Notes under the pieces: generated by a model
The model's database searches: none
What the model was told of the DNA's origin: nothing
What the model saw: the letters and a program-made list of their open reading frames with translations, nothing else
Translations under genes and position numbers: made by a program
Part shown: one piece after another, positions 8,016-17,021 of the stretch
How positions within the stretch are numbered: position 1 is the first letter of the stretch
Layout: each line of letters begins with the position of its first letter
Assembly: GCA_003612335.1 (NCBI GenBank)
Contig: RAYO01000001.1
Span: 99,701 to 163,700 of the forward strand
Direction of reading: 5' to 3'
From: a bacterium 1xD42-67
GTDB lineage: Bacteria; Bacillota; Clostridia; Oscillospirales; Oscillospiraceae
DNA: 64,000 nucleotides

Positions 8016-9784
8016 AGGGGAAACAGAAGAGGCCCGACCCGGCGCAGGAGGCCTTTCGCGCCGGGGAGGGGCTGGTGAAACAGGACCCGGTGCTGCGCTC
8101 TCTGATGGAACGGGCCGTGACCCACTTTGACGACAGCTATCCGATGGCCAGGGAGGATTGGGCCTGGGTGGCCTCCAACGGGCAGATCTACGCCAACAGC
8201 CACCGCCGGGCCGCCCCTCAGGAGTGGGCCTATGTGCTGGCCCACTGCCTGCTCCATCTGGCCTTGGGGCACATCCGGGAGGACCGGGAGGGGGACCTCC
8301 TGTGGAACGCCGCCTGTGACTGCGTGGCCGCCCGGTATCTGGCCGACCTGCGGATCGGCGCGCCCCCGGGGGAGCTGGATGGTCCACTGCCCCCCAACGC
8401 CCGGGAGGAGGAGAAGCTGTACCAGTGGCTGAAGGAGCACCAGGACCCCTCCTATCTCCGCTCCTCCACCATGAGCGGGGGGCGGGCGGACATGGTCTGG
8501 AGAGGGGAGCGTCCGGTCGACTGGTGGTATGGCTCTACCGACTGGCAAAAGCTCTTTGCCGAGAGCCTGCGGGATGCCCTGCGCGTCGCCGTGGACTATG
8601 CGGGGGGCGTCCGGACTGAGCCAGGCAAAAAAATAGGCCCCATCCGGCGGGCCCAGGAGTGGTTCCTGTCCAGCTATCCCCTGCTGGGAGGCGTCGCCTC
8701 CGGGTTCCGGCTGGTGGACGACCATGTGACCGTCCAGCGGATGGGCATCTCCATCGCCGCCATCTCGGTCCAGATGCAGGAGATCTATGTTGACCCTGCC
8801 GCCCGCCTCACCGAACAGGAGTGGCGGTTCGTCCTGGCCCACGAGTACCTCCACGCCGCCCTGTGCCACGAGCAGCGGCTGGGCAAACGGGACCCTGAGC
8901 TGTGGAACGTGGCCTGCGACTATGTGATCAACCAGTGGCTGCGGGACATGGAGGTGGGCCAGATGCCCGAGGGCCTGCTCTTCGACCCGGAGCTGAACGG
9001 TCTGTCGGCGGAGAGCATCTATGACATGCTGGCCGCCGACCTGCGCAGATACCGGCGCATGGCCCAGCACGACATCCTCTTTGGTCCCCCGGACTGGCGG
9101 GGGTCTAAGGACTATGTGGATCTGGACAGCTGGTGCCGCTCCGCCATCCAGCGGGGGCTGGACTATCACCAGAGCCATGAGCGGGGCTATCTCCCTGCCG
9201 GACTGGTGGAGGAGATCCGCGCTCTGTCCCAGCCCCCGATCCCCTGGGACGTGGAGCTGGCCCGGTGGTTCGACGAGCGGTTCGAACCTCTGGAAAAGCA
9301 CCGGACCTACGCCCGCCTCAGCCGGCGGCAGTCCTCTACCCCCGACATCCCCCGCCCCTCCTGGCGGTATGAGGAGCAGGCCCAGGCGGGCCGGACCTTT
9401 GGGGTGCTGCTGGACACCTCGGGCTCTATGGACCGCTCGCTGCTGGCCGCCGCTCTGGGGGCCATCGCCAGCTACAGCGCGGCCCGGGACGTGAAACAGG
9501 TGCGGGTGGTCTTCTGTGATGCCGTCCCCTATGATCAGGGGTATATGGAGGCAGCGGATATCGCAGGGAGCGTCAAGGTCCGGGGCCGGGGCGGGACGGT
9601 CCTCCAGCCCGGGGCGGAGCTGCTGGAGCGGGCCCAGGACTTCCCCAAGGAGGCGCCCCTGCTGATCATCACAGACTGTGAGTGCGACCGCCTGAACCTC
9701 TTCGGCCGGGACCACGCCTTTCTGGTGCCCCGCGGGAGGAGCCTGCCCTTTCCGCCAAAGGGGCCCGTGTTCTATCTGGAGTAG
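8012..9784 (+). CDS. DUF2201-like protein: two metallopeptidase-like domains plus VWA domain
   Basis: The 590-residue protein has two related metallopeptidase-like modules. The first is around residues 20-140, with HCLLH at 78-82 followed by LALGH. The second is around residues 210-350, with a complete HEYLH at 277-281 followed by AALCH. Both continue with a W-N-x-A-C-D-x-V block. The C-terminal VWA-like domain (about 460-590) has a MIDAS motif, DTSGS at 468-472. The family pairs with MoxR ATPases, here coupled by a 4-base overlap. The first module has lost the catalytic glutamate (Cys instead), so only the second is likely to be active. It is cytoplasmic with no signal peptide. Substrate and process are unknown. 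Confidence 0.85.
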   Translation: MKGKQKRPDPAQEAFRAGEGLVKQDPVLRSLMERAVTHFDDSYPMAREDWAWVASNGQIYANSHRRAAPQEWAYVLAHCLLHLALGHIREDREGDLLWNAACDCVAARYLADLRIGAPPGELDGPLPPNAREEEKLYQWLKEHQDPSYLRSSTMSGGRADMVWRGERPVDWWYGSTDWQKLFAESLRDALRVAVDYAGGVRTEPGKKIGPIRRAQEWFLSSYPLLGGVASGFRLVDDHVTVQRMGISIAAISVQMQEIYVDPAARLTEQEWRFVLAHEYLHAALCHEQRLGKRDPELWNVACDYVINQWLRDMEVGQMPEGLLFDPELNGLSAESIYDMLAADLRRYRRMAQHDILFGPPDWRGSKDYVDLDSWCRSAIQRGLDYHQSHERGYLPAGLVEEIRALSQPPIPWDVELARWFDERFEPLEKHRTYARLSRRQSSTPDIPRPSWRYEEQAQAGRTFGVLLDTSGSMDRSLLAAALGAIASYSAARDVKQVRVVFCDAVPYDQGYMEAADIAGSVKVRGRGGTVLQPGAELLERAQDFPKEAPLLIITDCECDRLNLFGRDHAFLVPRGRSLPFPPKGPVFYLE

Positions 9785-9880
9785 GCCGAGCCCCCTCGAG
9801 CCTGCGGGCCCTCCGGCGGACAGCGCCAGCCGATGGGGTGCTGAAGGCGGAGAGCGGGGCCTGAGGATGAACAGAAAAAA

Positions 9881-9920
9881 GACCTCCGATCTCTGTGGAG
9901 ATCGGAGGTCTCTCATATTT
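9881..9920. terminator. Bidirectional intrinsic terminator
   Basis: A perfect 12-bp stem (9881-9892 with 9899-9910) has a 6-base loop. It is flanked by an A-run on the left and TCTCATATTTTTT on the right. It separates the convergent VWA gene (plus) and kinase-DegV gene (minus). Confidence 0.85.
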
Positions 9921-9937
9921 TTTGGATGTGAGCCTGC

Positions 9938-12637
9938 TCATGCCGCTCCATCCTGATCTGCTGTTTTGTGGACGAACGCTGATGCATCATCTTTTCTCAT
10001 GAACAGCAGGCCGAAGGAACCCGGACCACAGTTGCTGGCGATGGCGGAAGAGGCTTTTTGCAGATAGACCCGCTCGAATGGACAGTGCTGTTGGACCAGA
10101 TCTTGGATATATTGGAGCTTTTCCGCGTCCAGACCGGAATATGTGATGAACAGGATGCGCCGGTCGATGGTCCTGGTCTCCTGGAGCACCCTCCGGATGT
10201 ACTTTTTCGCGACGTTCGCAAAGCCGCCTACCTCCACGCCGCCCACCACCATCTTGCTTTTTCTCAGTACGAGGATCGGGTGCAGCAGCAATGCGTCGCA
10301 AAGGACCTGTACCCGTTTTGAGATCCGGCCGGATCGGCACATCATATGGGTGTTATCGATGATGAAGGCGGAGGAGATAAGGCGTTCTGCCCGTTTCACA
10401 AACGCAGCGATCTCAGCCTTTGAAGCGTGGTGCTCCGCCAGGTGGGCCGCGTACAGCACCGACAGGCCCATACTGCTGGAGAGGTGTCCGGAATCGATCA
10501 CAGTGACGTTATCGAAAGCTCTGGCCGCTTCAAGGGCATTTTGATAGCCGTTGCTGACGTGCTTTGCCATCGTGATGTGGATCACGTTCTGCGCCTCGGT
10601 CAGCTTCTCCGCGAAGAACCGTTCATAGTCCTCCACTTCGGGCGGCTGGGAATATCCTTTCCGGCCTTTGGCGATATGCGCCAGCAGCTCATCCGGGCTC
10701 AGCTCCTGGCCGTCCAGGAATCGGCCCTCATCCGTACAGACGTAGTAGGGGCAGACCGAGATGCCGCAGGCCTTTATGAGGGATCCCGGGAGGTCGCATA
10801 CACTGTCCGTCGTGACCAGGATGGAGCGCCGCTTGGCCCGCTCGAAGATCAGGATATCCTTTTCCAGATCGGACTGTCCGGGATCCTCACACTGCCGCAC
10901 CAGCTCCTTGGGCAGGATGTTCAGCACGGCCGCCTCCAGCAGTGCGCCGCTGACCGGCTTGGCCAGATAGCCGCTGAACCCCTCCTTCCGGTAGAGCATC
11001 TGGTTATCGCTGCCCGCGTTGGCTGTCAGGGCCACCACAGGTACATCCTGACACAATCCGCCCGGCTGCACCCGCAGTGCGTGGAGGCACTCGATCCCGT
11101 CCATCTCCGGCATCAGATGGTCCATCAGGATACAGTCATAGTGGTGGTCCCGAGTCAGGGCCAGGCATCCCATCCCGCTGGACGCAGTGTCGATCTGGAT
11201 CTTCGTGGCCGCAAGCAGTTTCGTCACTACCATCAGGTTCATGTCGTTGTCGTCCACCACCAGGATATGTGCGTCCGGGGCCTCGAAGCTCTGCTGATAC
11301 GTCCCTCCGTCATGCAGCTTTGCCCGGGAGGCCAGTGTGAACGTCCCCAGCTCTTTCTCGTCCACGATATCCTGCTCCAGCGTGACGATGAACTTGGAGC
11401 CCTTGGTATAGACGCTGTTCACGCTGATCTCGCCGCCCATCAGCTCCACCAGCTGCTTGACGATGCTCAGCCCCAGCCCGGTCCCCTCGATATGGCGGTT
11501 CTTCTCCTCGTCCACCCGCCGGAACGCATTGAACAGATAGGGGATGTTCTCCTTCTTCACCCCCTGACCGGTATCCTCTACGGAATACCAGACGAGCACC
11601 CGGTTGACATCCTGGCGCTCACAGCGGACGGAGAGGGTGACAGAGCCCTCGCTGGTGTATTTCACCGCGTTGTTCAGCAGGTTGATCAGGATCTGCTTGA
11701 TGCGCACCTCGTCTCCGCAGAGCATGCTCGGGATGGATGGGTCGATATGGAGCTTGAATTCCAGCCCCTTCTCTTTGGCCTTGATCCAGATCATGTTGAC
11801 GATCTCAGAAAAGAGGGTCCCTGTCTCATAGGATGTGTTGATGATCTCCATCTTTCCCGACTTGATCTTGGAGATATCCAGGATGTCGTTGATCAGGGTG
11901 AGCAGCAGCTTGCTGGCCCCCTGGATATTCCTGGCGTTCTCCGCCACGTCCTCCGGGATATCGCCCCGCAGGGTGATCTCGTTCAGTCCTATGATCGTGT
12001 TGATAGGGGTGCGGATCTCGTGGCTCATGCTGGAGAAGAAGTGGTTCTCCGCCTGATTCAGCTCTTCGATCTCCTTTTTCTGCTGCTGGGTGAGGGCGTT
12101 CTCCTCCTCATACATCCGGTTCAGGAACATGAGCAGCACGCTGGTGAGCAGTCCCACCATGACCATGGAGAAAGCGGAGTCGAAAAAGGAGCGCTGCTGG
12201 GAGTTCAGGGCGGCCAGCTCTGGGAAATAGAAAGCGATGCCGTAGCACAGCAGGGTCTCCGCCGCACACAGCACGAAGAATGCAGTCATGCGTTTCCCCT
12301 GCAAGGTGATGCAGACGTAGATGAAGCAGAGGACGAACCACTCAGGCACGCCGCTGTAGAACCCGCCCGCGGTGAAGAACGTGAAAGGGAACAGCGCGAG
12401 CAGCAGCACCACGATGGCTGTGGCCCCCGCCTGCACGCGCCCTTTTCGGATGCTGATGCGTACGATCGCCGCGATGACCGCCAAGCTTACCGCCAGGATG
12501 ACGAGATTCAGGATGCTCCTGCCCATCGGCAGGGTGAATATCAGCGCGATCATGCAGATCGCTGTGGCGATGCGGAACATACGCTCGCTCAGGCTGATCT
12601 TGTGGTCAGAGATGATATCGAACCATTTTTTTATCAC
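9938..12637 (-). CDS. Hybrid sensor histidine kinase with receiver domain fused to a C-terminal DegV (EDD) domain
   Basis: The 899-residue product starts with about six membrane helices (residues 20-175). They are followed by a HisKA domain with SHEIRTP (phosphorylatable His 206), an HATPase with N and G boxes (DTGQG, GTGLGLS), and a receiver (about 455-575) with LMDHLMPEMDG (Asp 506). The last ~290 residues are a DegV-type domain: ILVTTDSVCDLPG, FLDGQELSPDELL, VIDSGHLSSSMGLSVL, CRSGRISKRV. DegV proteins bind fatty acids, and in FakB form present them to a kinase. The GTG at 12637 is preferred because GGAAGGAGCGGGG lies upstream. It is the last gene of a three-gene signalling operon. Confidence 0.9.
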   Translation of the reverse strand: MIKKWFDIISDHKISLSERMFRIATAICMIALIFTLPMGRSILNLVILAVSLAVIAAIVRISIRKGRVQAGATAIVVLLLALFPFTFFTAGGFYSGVPEWFVLCFIYVCITLQGKRMTAFFVLCAAETLLCYGIAFYFPELAALNSQQRSFFDSAFSMVMVGLLTSVLLMFLNRMYEEENALTQQQKKEIEELNQAENHFFSSMSHEIRTPINTIIGLNEITLRGDIPEDVAENARNIQGASKLLLTLINDILDISKIKSGKMEIINTSYETGTLFSEIVNMIWIKAKEKGLEFKLHIDPSIPSMLCGDEVRIKQILINLLNNAVKYTSEGSVTLSVRCERQDVNRVLVWYSVEDTGQGVKKENIPYLFNAFRRVDEEKNRHIEGTGLGLSIVKQLVELMGGEISVNSVYTKGSKFIVTLEQDIVDEKELGTFTLASRAKLHDGGTYQQSFEAPDAHILVVDDNDMNLMVVTKLLAATKIQIDTASSGMGCLALTRDHHYDCILMDHLMPEMDGIECLHALRVQPGGLCQDVPVVALTANAGSDNQMLYRKEGFSGYLAKPVSGALLEAAVLNILPKELVRQCEDPGQSDLEKDILIFERAKRRSILVTTDSVCDLPGSLIKACGISVCPYYVCTDEGRFLDGQELSPDELLAHIAKGRKGYSQPPEVEDYERFFAEKLTEAQNVIHITMAKHVSNGYQNALEAARAFDNVTVIDSGHLSSSMGLSVLYAAHLAEHHASKAEIAAFVKRAERLISSAFIIDNTHMMCRSGRISKRVQVLCDALLLHPILVLRKSKMVVGGVEVGGFANVAKKYIRRVLQETRTIDRRILFITYSGLDAEKLQYIQDLVQQHCPFERVYLQKASSAIASNCGPGSFGLLFMRKDDASAFVHKTADQDGAA

Positions 12638-12688
12638 ACAGATCCCCGCTCCTTCCAACATGGGTCCCAGAAAAAACGCTGGAACATA

Positions 12689-15253
12689 TCATATCCCGGC
12701 GAGTCGGGCGCAGACCTCGTCATAGGCGCGCAGCAGCGCGGCGTGCCGCGCCAGGATGAAGTCCACATCCCCCCGCTTCCCCGCCAGCTCCAGCTCCTTT
12801 GCCTGTGCGGAAAGGGCTGTTGCGCCGATGGTGAGCGCCGTGCTCTTGAGCGCGTGGACCTTGATCGCATAATCCGTCCAGTCGGCGGCCTCATACAGGG
12901 AGACGATCTCCGCCTTTTTGCTCCCGCTCTGGGCGCAGAACATCCGCAGCATCTCCCGGAAGAAGCCCTCGTCTCCGGCGCAGTAGTCCAGTCCCAGGGC
13001 CGTATCGATCCCCGCCCGGGCCAGCCGGTCGTAGGGGAGCCCGGAGCCGACGGCGGGGGGCACCGCAGGCTCGGCCGCCTCCGCAGCCTCTGTACGCTCC
13101 GCCGGCACGGGGACGCTGTCGGGCGCACGGGGCCCATCCTCTGCCGGAACGGCCGGCTCCTCGTCCTCCGGCATATCTCTTTCCGGAGGGTCTTCGCCGT
13201 ATTGGATCGAGCGGTCAGGCAGCACCTTGCGCAGCACACGCTCCAGGACGGTCCGCTCGATAGGCTTGGGGACGAATTCCGTGAAGCCTTCGCTGCGGAA
13301 CATCTCCCGGGCCCCGCTGACAGTATTCGCGGTGAGCGCGATCACCGGCAGGTCCTGATAGGCCCCGCTCAGGAGCTCCCGGATCTTCTTCAGGGTCTGC
13401 ACGCCGTCGAATCCCGGCATCATGTGGTCCAGGAAGATGATGTCATAGGGGATGGCCTCGCACCGCGCCACAGCTTCCTTCCCGCTCAGGCAGGTATCCA
13501 CCTCGATCCCATAGCTCCCCAGCACGCCCTTGGCCACCACCAGGTTCATCTCCTCGTCATCCACCGCCAGCGCCCGCACGCCGGTGCAGGTGAACGGCTT
13601 CCGCCCGGCGGCCTGAGACTCCGCGAAGCCGCGCGCCTCCAGGTCTCCATTCAGCAGGTTTGCGACGGAGAGGGCAGAAAAGGGCTTGTGCATGATGAGC
13701 AGCTTGCTCCCGCTGTCCAAAGTGAACTCCTTCTCTGCGATCACGACGACACGGAGCGTATCGGCCAGTCCTTCGTAATATGCCCGGTCCTCTTCATACT
13801 CCGACTGGGCGATGAACACATGGGTCAGGCTGTGGCTGCGCTGCAGCTTGAACAATCCTTCCAGGTCGTGGGTCTGATAGCCGTTGATGCCAAGCCCCCT
13901 CAGCAGGTTCAGGATCAGGCTGTCATAATACCCCCGGACCTCGTCGCAGCTGTACCGTTCCGGTCTGAAATAGCATGCGACGCACACCTGATCGGCATGG
14001 TCGAGGACGATGCACGGCTGGTCGTCCGCTACCCCCTGGGGGATCACGATATGAGCGTGCAGGCCCTGATGTCCCTTGCTCTCGAAGTGGATGAAGCCGC
14101 CCATAGCGTTCAAAAGCCCCCGAGCGATCGGGAGCCCCAGTCCGAGCCCGCCCACCAGACGGCTGCTCCCGGAGTCTGCCTGGTAAAAGTCGTCATACAT
14201 CTGCGTCATCTGGGAGTCCGTCATGCCGATCCCCGTGTCGCAGATATCGATGATCAGATTGATACCATAGTGCTCCGGTCGGTATCCGATGCGGACGTTC
14301 ACGCCGCCCTCCTCGGTGAATTTGATGGAGTTCTCCACCAGGATCTTGAGCACATGGGAGATCTTCTCCGCGTCGCCGATGAGGACCGCGGGCACCTTCG
14401 GGTCGATATCGAACACGATCTCCAGATGATTCCGGTTGCTTTGCAGAGCGGTCATCGTGATCACATCGTTCAGCACGGATGTGATCATATATTCCTCCCG
14501 CTCCGGCTTCAGGGTGCCCTCTACGATCTCGGTGTAGTCGAGCATATTGTTGATCTGGCTGGACAGGCGCTTCCCGGCCAGCTGGATCGATGTCATATCC
14601 GCCTGGATGTCTGGGCGGAGCTCCTTCCCCAGCGCCACCTCACTGAGCCCGATCACCATATTGATCGGCGTGCGGAGCTCATGGGACACGTTGGATAAAA
14701 AAACAGCGTTCTGCCTTCCGGACGCTTCCAGCTCGGCGAAGACATGGTCATACCATTTCCGCTGGATGCTCCGCTGCTTGATCCAATAACCCGCCAGCGC
14801 CACCCCGCAAAAGGTCACGACCGCCCCAAGCCCCAGGCGGAGCCCATCCTGGAAGCCGATATCACGGGAGATCGTATGGAGGATCAGGGCATGGTATACC
14901 AGCACCAGGACATAGAGCGCCGCAAGTACGTACAAGATCCACTTTTTGTTCAGTGAGAACAGCGCGAGGATGATGATACAGGCCACTGCAGGGATGTCGA
15001 AAAGGCTGGACCTATGTACGCCGAAGAAAAAGAACTGCAGCAGGATCAGCCCGGCGCAGAGATCTTCATAAAAGATATCTGGACCGAGCTTTGCGATGTG
15101 CAGTGACCACACGCTGAAGCACCCGGCTGCCATCAAAGGGAGCGTCCAAAGCTCCCACCCCATCGCCACAGTGATCAGGCCCAGCATCCCGCTGGATACC
15201 GTGGTGATGATGGCCAGCAGCAGATGCCTGCTCGTCTGTTCCCGCGCCCTCAT
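12689..15253 (-). CDS. Hybrid sensor histidine kinase with receiver and HPt domains
   Basis: This 854-residue protein has about six membrane helices (10-155). HisKA follows with SHELRTP (His 191), then HATPase (DTGIGM, GGLGLGLPIA), and a degenerate receiver-like segment (about 410-530). Next are a full receiver with IIFLDHMMPGFDG (Asp 609), an acidic proline/alanine linker (about 685-735), and a C-terminal HPt domain with KVHALKSTALTIGA (His 800). It can therefore carry a complete His-Asp-His relay. Its start overlaps the stop of the upstream receiver gene by 4 bases, so they are coupled. The sensed signal is unknown; the membrane part resembles an intramembrane sensor without a large external domain. 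Confidence 0.9.
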   Translation of the reverse strand: MRAREQTSRHLLLAIITTVSSGMLGLITVAMGWELWTLPLMAAGCFSVWSLHIAKLGPDIFYEDLCAGLILLQFFFFGVHRSSLFDIPAVACIIILALFSLNKKWILYVLAALYVLVLVYHALILHTISRDIGFQDGLRLGLGAVVTFCGVALAGYWIKQRSIQRKWYDHVFAELEASGRQNAVFLSNVSHELRTPINMVIGLSEVALGKELRPDIQADMTSIQLAGKRLSSQINNMLDYTEIVEGTLKPEREEYMITSVLNDVITMTALQSNRNHLEIVFDIDPKVPAVLIGDAEKISHVLKILVENSIKFTEEGGVNVRIGYRPEHYGINLIIDICDTGIGMTDSQMTQMYDDFYQADSGSSRLVGGLGLGLPIARGLLNAMGGFIHFESKGHQGLHAHIVIPQGVADDQPCIVLDHADQVCVACYFRPERYSCDEVRGYYDSLILNLLRGLGINGYQTHDLEGLFKLQRSHSLTHVFIAQSEYEEDRAYYEGLADTLRVVVIAEKEFTLDSGSKLLIMHKPFSALSVANLLNGDLEARGFAESQAAGRKPFTCTGVRALAVDDEEMNLVVAKGVLGSYGIEVDTCLSGKEAVARCEAIPYDIIFLDHMMPGFDGVQTLKKIRELLSGAYQDLPVIALTANTVSGAREMFRSEGFTEFVPKPIERTVLERVLRKVLPDRSIQYGEDPPERDMPEDEEPAVPAEDGPRAPDSVPVPAERTEAAEAAEPAVPPAVGSGLPYDRLARAGIDTALGLDYCAGDEGFFREMLRMFCAQSGSKKAEIVSLYEAADWTDYAIKVHALKSTALTIGATALSAQAKELELAGKRGDVDFILARHAALLRAYDEVCARLAGI

Positions 15254-15612
15254 CTCTTATCGAACTCCTGCGCTACCCGCTTGATGAGCTCCTGCGGCCG
15301 GTAGGGCTTTTTCAGATAGTCCACCGCCCCCAGCAGGAGCGCGCCGACCACATCCTCCACCTCGCCCGAGGCCGTCAGGAAAATGACAGGGATATCCGCA
15401 GCGAACTCTTTCATATGTTCGAAGGTCTCCATCCCGTTCATCAAAGGCATGTCGATATCCAGGAGGACCAGGTCTATCTTCTGGTCCCTCAATATGTGCA
15501 GCGCCCGTATCCCGGAATCCGCCAGTACCACATCATAGTCTTCTCCCAGGATGATCTGCGTCCGCATCAGATTCATTTGGTCATCATCCACTACTAAGAT
15601 ACGCTTCTGCAT
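15250..15612 (-). CDS. Stand-alone receiver (CheY-like) response regulator
   Basis: The product is a single 120-residue receiver domain without an output domain. It shows VVDDDQMN, the phosphoacceptor in LVLLDIDMPLMNG, FLTASG and the conserved lysine in YLKKPY. The ATG follows GGAGGAGAACTCAT. It is the first gene of the operon and overlaps the HPt kinase by 4 bases. It is a plausible end point or intermediate of the relay run by the two following kinases; whether it binds a protein partner is unknown. Confidence 0.88.
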   Translation of the reverse strand: MQKRILVVDDDQMNLMRTQIILGEDYDVVLADSGIRALHILRDQKIDLVLLDIDMPLMNGMETFEHMKEFAADIPVIFLTASGEVEDVVGALLLGAVDYLKKPYRPQELIKRVAQEFDKR

Positions 15613-15663
15613 ATGAGTTCTCCTCCCATTCCATCATCCAGCCGCTCACGACCTGTGTGCTTT

Positions 15664-15692
15664 ATTCTATAGGAAGACCATCGGAAAATCAA
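15664..15692 (-). promoter_or_regulatory. Sigma-A-type promoter for the receiver/kinase operon
   Basis: On the minus strand TTGATT (15687-15692) and TAGAAT (15664-15669) are spaced by 17 bases, about 50 bases upstream of the receiver gene. Confidence 0.6.
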
Positions 15693-15770
15693 GGTCGATC
15701 GGAAAACTTTTTGCCTGGAGACAGGTCGGCTGCACCGTTGCAGCGCTCGATGCGGCCGGCCGCAGAAGGA

Positions 15771-15800
15771 GACCGGCACGGTCCTGTGGCCGTGCCGGTC
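15771..15800. other. 11-bp inverted repeat downstream of the RpiR gene
   Basis: GACCGGCACGG at 15771-15781 and its complement at 15790-15800 form a hairpin with an 8-base loop in the 287-base gap 15613-15899. No T-run follows on either strand, so a terminator role for the RpiR gene is only possible. The rest of the gap holds only the operon promoter listed separately. Confidence 0.35.
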
Positions 15801-15899
15801 TGGTCTGTGCCGGTCTGCTCCTCACATCCCCGCGGTCTGACGGCGCCTCACCGGCGGCCGGATCCGGCCGGGTATCGCGGGGCGTCAGGGCGGTGAGGT

Positions 15900-16763
15900 T
15901 CAGAACAGGCCGGTCTGGGAGGTGTACTCGTCGATCCGTTTCAGGACGTCCCGGTTGGAGCCGTTGGTCATGCGGGCCAGGTAGACGCACAGCAGCTCGG
16001 CCACCAGCATAGGGGCGACATAGGAATTGTGGAAGCTGCTGCTCTCGCAGCGGGCCAGCAGGAGGACGTCGGCATAGGGCGCCAGGACGCTGGTGGGCTT
16101 GTCCGTGATGACGACGATCTTTGCCCCCTGTTTTTTGGCCATCTCGGTGGCCAGCAGGGTGAGGCGGGAGTAGCGGGGGAAGGAGATGGCGATCGCGCAG
16201 TCGCCCTCGCCGATATCGCTGACGAAATCGAAGATGTTCTGGCCCCGGTCTACGAAATGATGGACATGAGGGATGGTCTGCCGCAGGATGATGTTGAGGA
16301 AATCCGCGATGCTGTCACAGGCGCGGGAGGACAGGATGAATTTGGAATCGCTCTCCAGCAGGAGCCTCCCCGCCTGTTCCAGCAGCTTCTCAGAGCAGTC
16401 AGCCAGGGTCATCTGTATGTTGGAGAGGACGTATCGGGCGACAGAATCCATCGTGGACATCTCTTTGCTGCACTTGTTGACCTCGTCGAGCCGCTCCACC
16501 GGGATCACGATGGATTCATTGATGATCCCCTTGCTGCCGATATAGATGTCCCGCAGGAACCTTTGGAACTCCGGATAGCCGGAGAAGCCCAGCTGCTGGG
16601 TGAAACGGATGACGGTGGAGTAGCTGATCCCCAGCGTCTCCGCCAGCTCCAGAGAGGAGAGGAAGCAGCAGGTCTGGAGATGGTCCACGACGTAATCCGC
16701 AACGATCTTCAGCTTGGGGGACAGGGCGTGCTCGGTCAGTAATTTGTTCAGCTGTTCATTCAT
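15900..16763 (-). CDS. RpiR-family transcriptional regulator (HTH plus SIS domain)
   Basis: The 287-residue product has an N-terminal HTH_6 domain (LSPKLKIVADYVVDHL, LAETLGISYSTVIRF) and a C-terminal SIS domain. The SIS core is visible as FILSSRACDSIADFL, ISFPRYSRLTLLATEMAKKQGAKIVVITD and CESSSFHNSY. RpiR proteins usually respond to phosphosugars or related metabolites. Here the gene is divergent from a transporter/aminotransferase/aldolase operon, its likely target. The ATG at 16763, shortly after GGGGACGACC, opens directly into the HTH domain; an upstream extension of 38 codons covers the promoter and is not protein-like. Confidence 0.87.
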   Translation of the reverse strand: MNEQLNKLLTEHALSPKLKIVADYVVDHLQTCCFLSSLELAETLGISYSTVIRFTQQLGFSGYPEFQRFLRDIYIGSKGIINESIVIPVERLDEVNKCSKEMSTMDSVARYVLSNIQMTLADCSEKLLEQAGRLLLESDSKFILSSRACDSIADFLNIILRQTIPHVHHFVDRGQNIFDFVSDIGEGDCAIAISFPRYSRLTLLATEMAKKQGAKIVVITDKPTSVLAPYADVLLLARCESSSFHNSYVAPMLVAELLCVYLARMTNGSNRDVLKRIDEYTSQTGLF

Positions 16764-16824
16764 GGTCGTCCCCAGATCCTTTGTTAGAGCTTTGTATGCG
16801 GCGCCTTTGGGCCACAATTTATCC

Positions 16825-16853
16825 ATTATACTGTATCTGAACAAGAGAATCAA
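16825..16853 (-). promoter_or_regulatory. Sigma-A-type promoter for the RpiR gene
   Basis: On the minus strand TTGATT (16848-16853) and a perfect TATAAT (16825-16830) are spaced by 17 bases, about 60 bases upstream of the start codon. Confidence 0.65.
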
Positions 16854-17021
16854 GATACCTGGCCGGCATTTCGTCAAAAGTGCATAAAATGCCGGGAGAT
16901 CTTTTGCAAAAATGTCAATTTACAAATAGAGCGGATCTCGGTAAAATGCGGGTGAAGGATAAAAATGTTTTTATCTATTGTTACAAGAACTAAAATATCT
17001 TTATCTTTAGGAGGGCCTGTC

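Noticed and set aside
9260..9300. GGTTCGAACC-like string resembling a tRNA T-arm
   Set aside because: It lies within the VWA-protein coding sequence, and no acceptor stem or anticodon arm can be built around it.
10427..14698. Open plus-strand frame of 1423 codons
   Set aside because: It is antisense to two hybrid kinases with clear domains and motifs; its translation is low-complexity, lacks a ribosome site and matches nothing.
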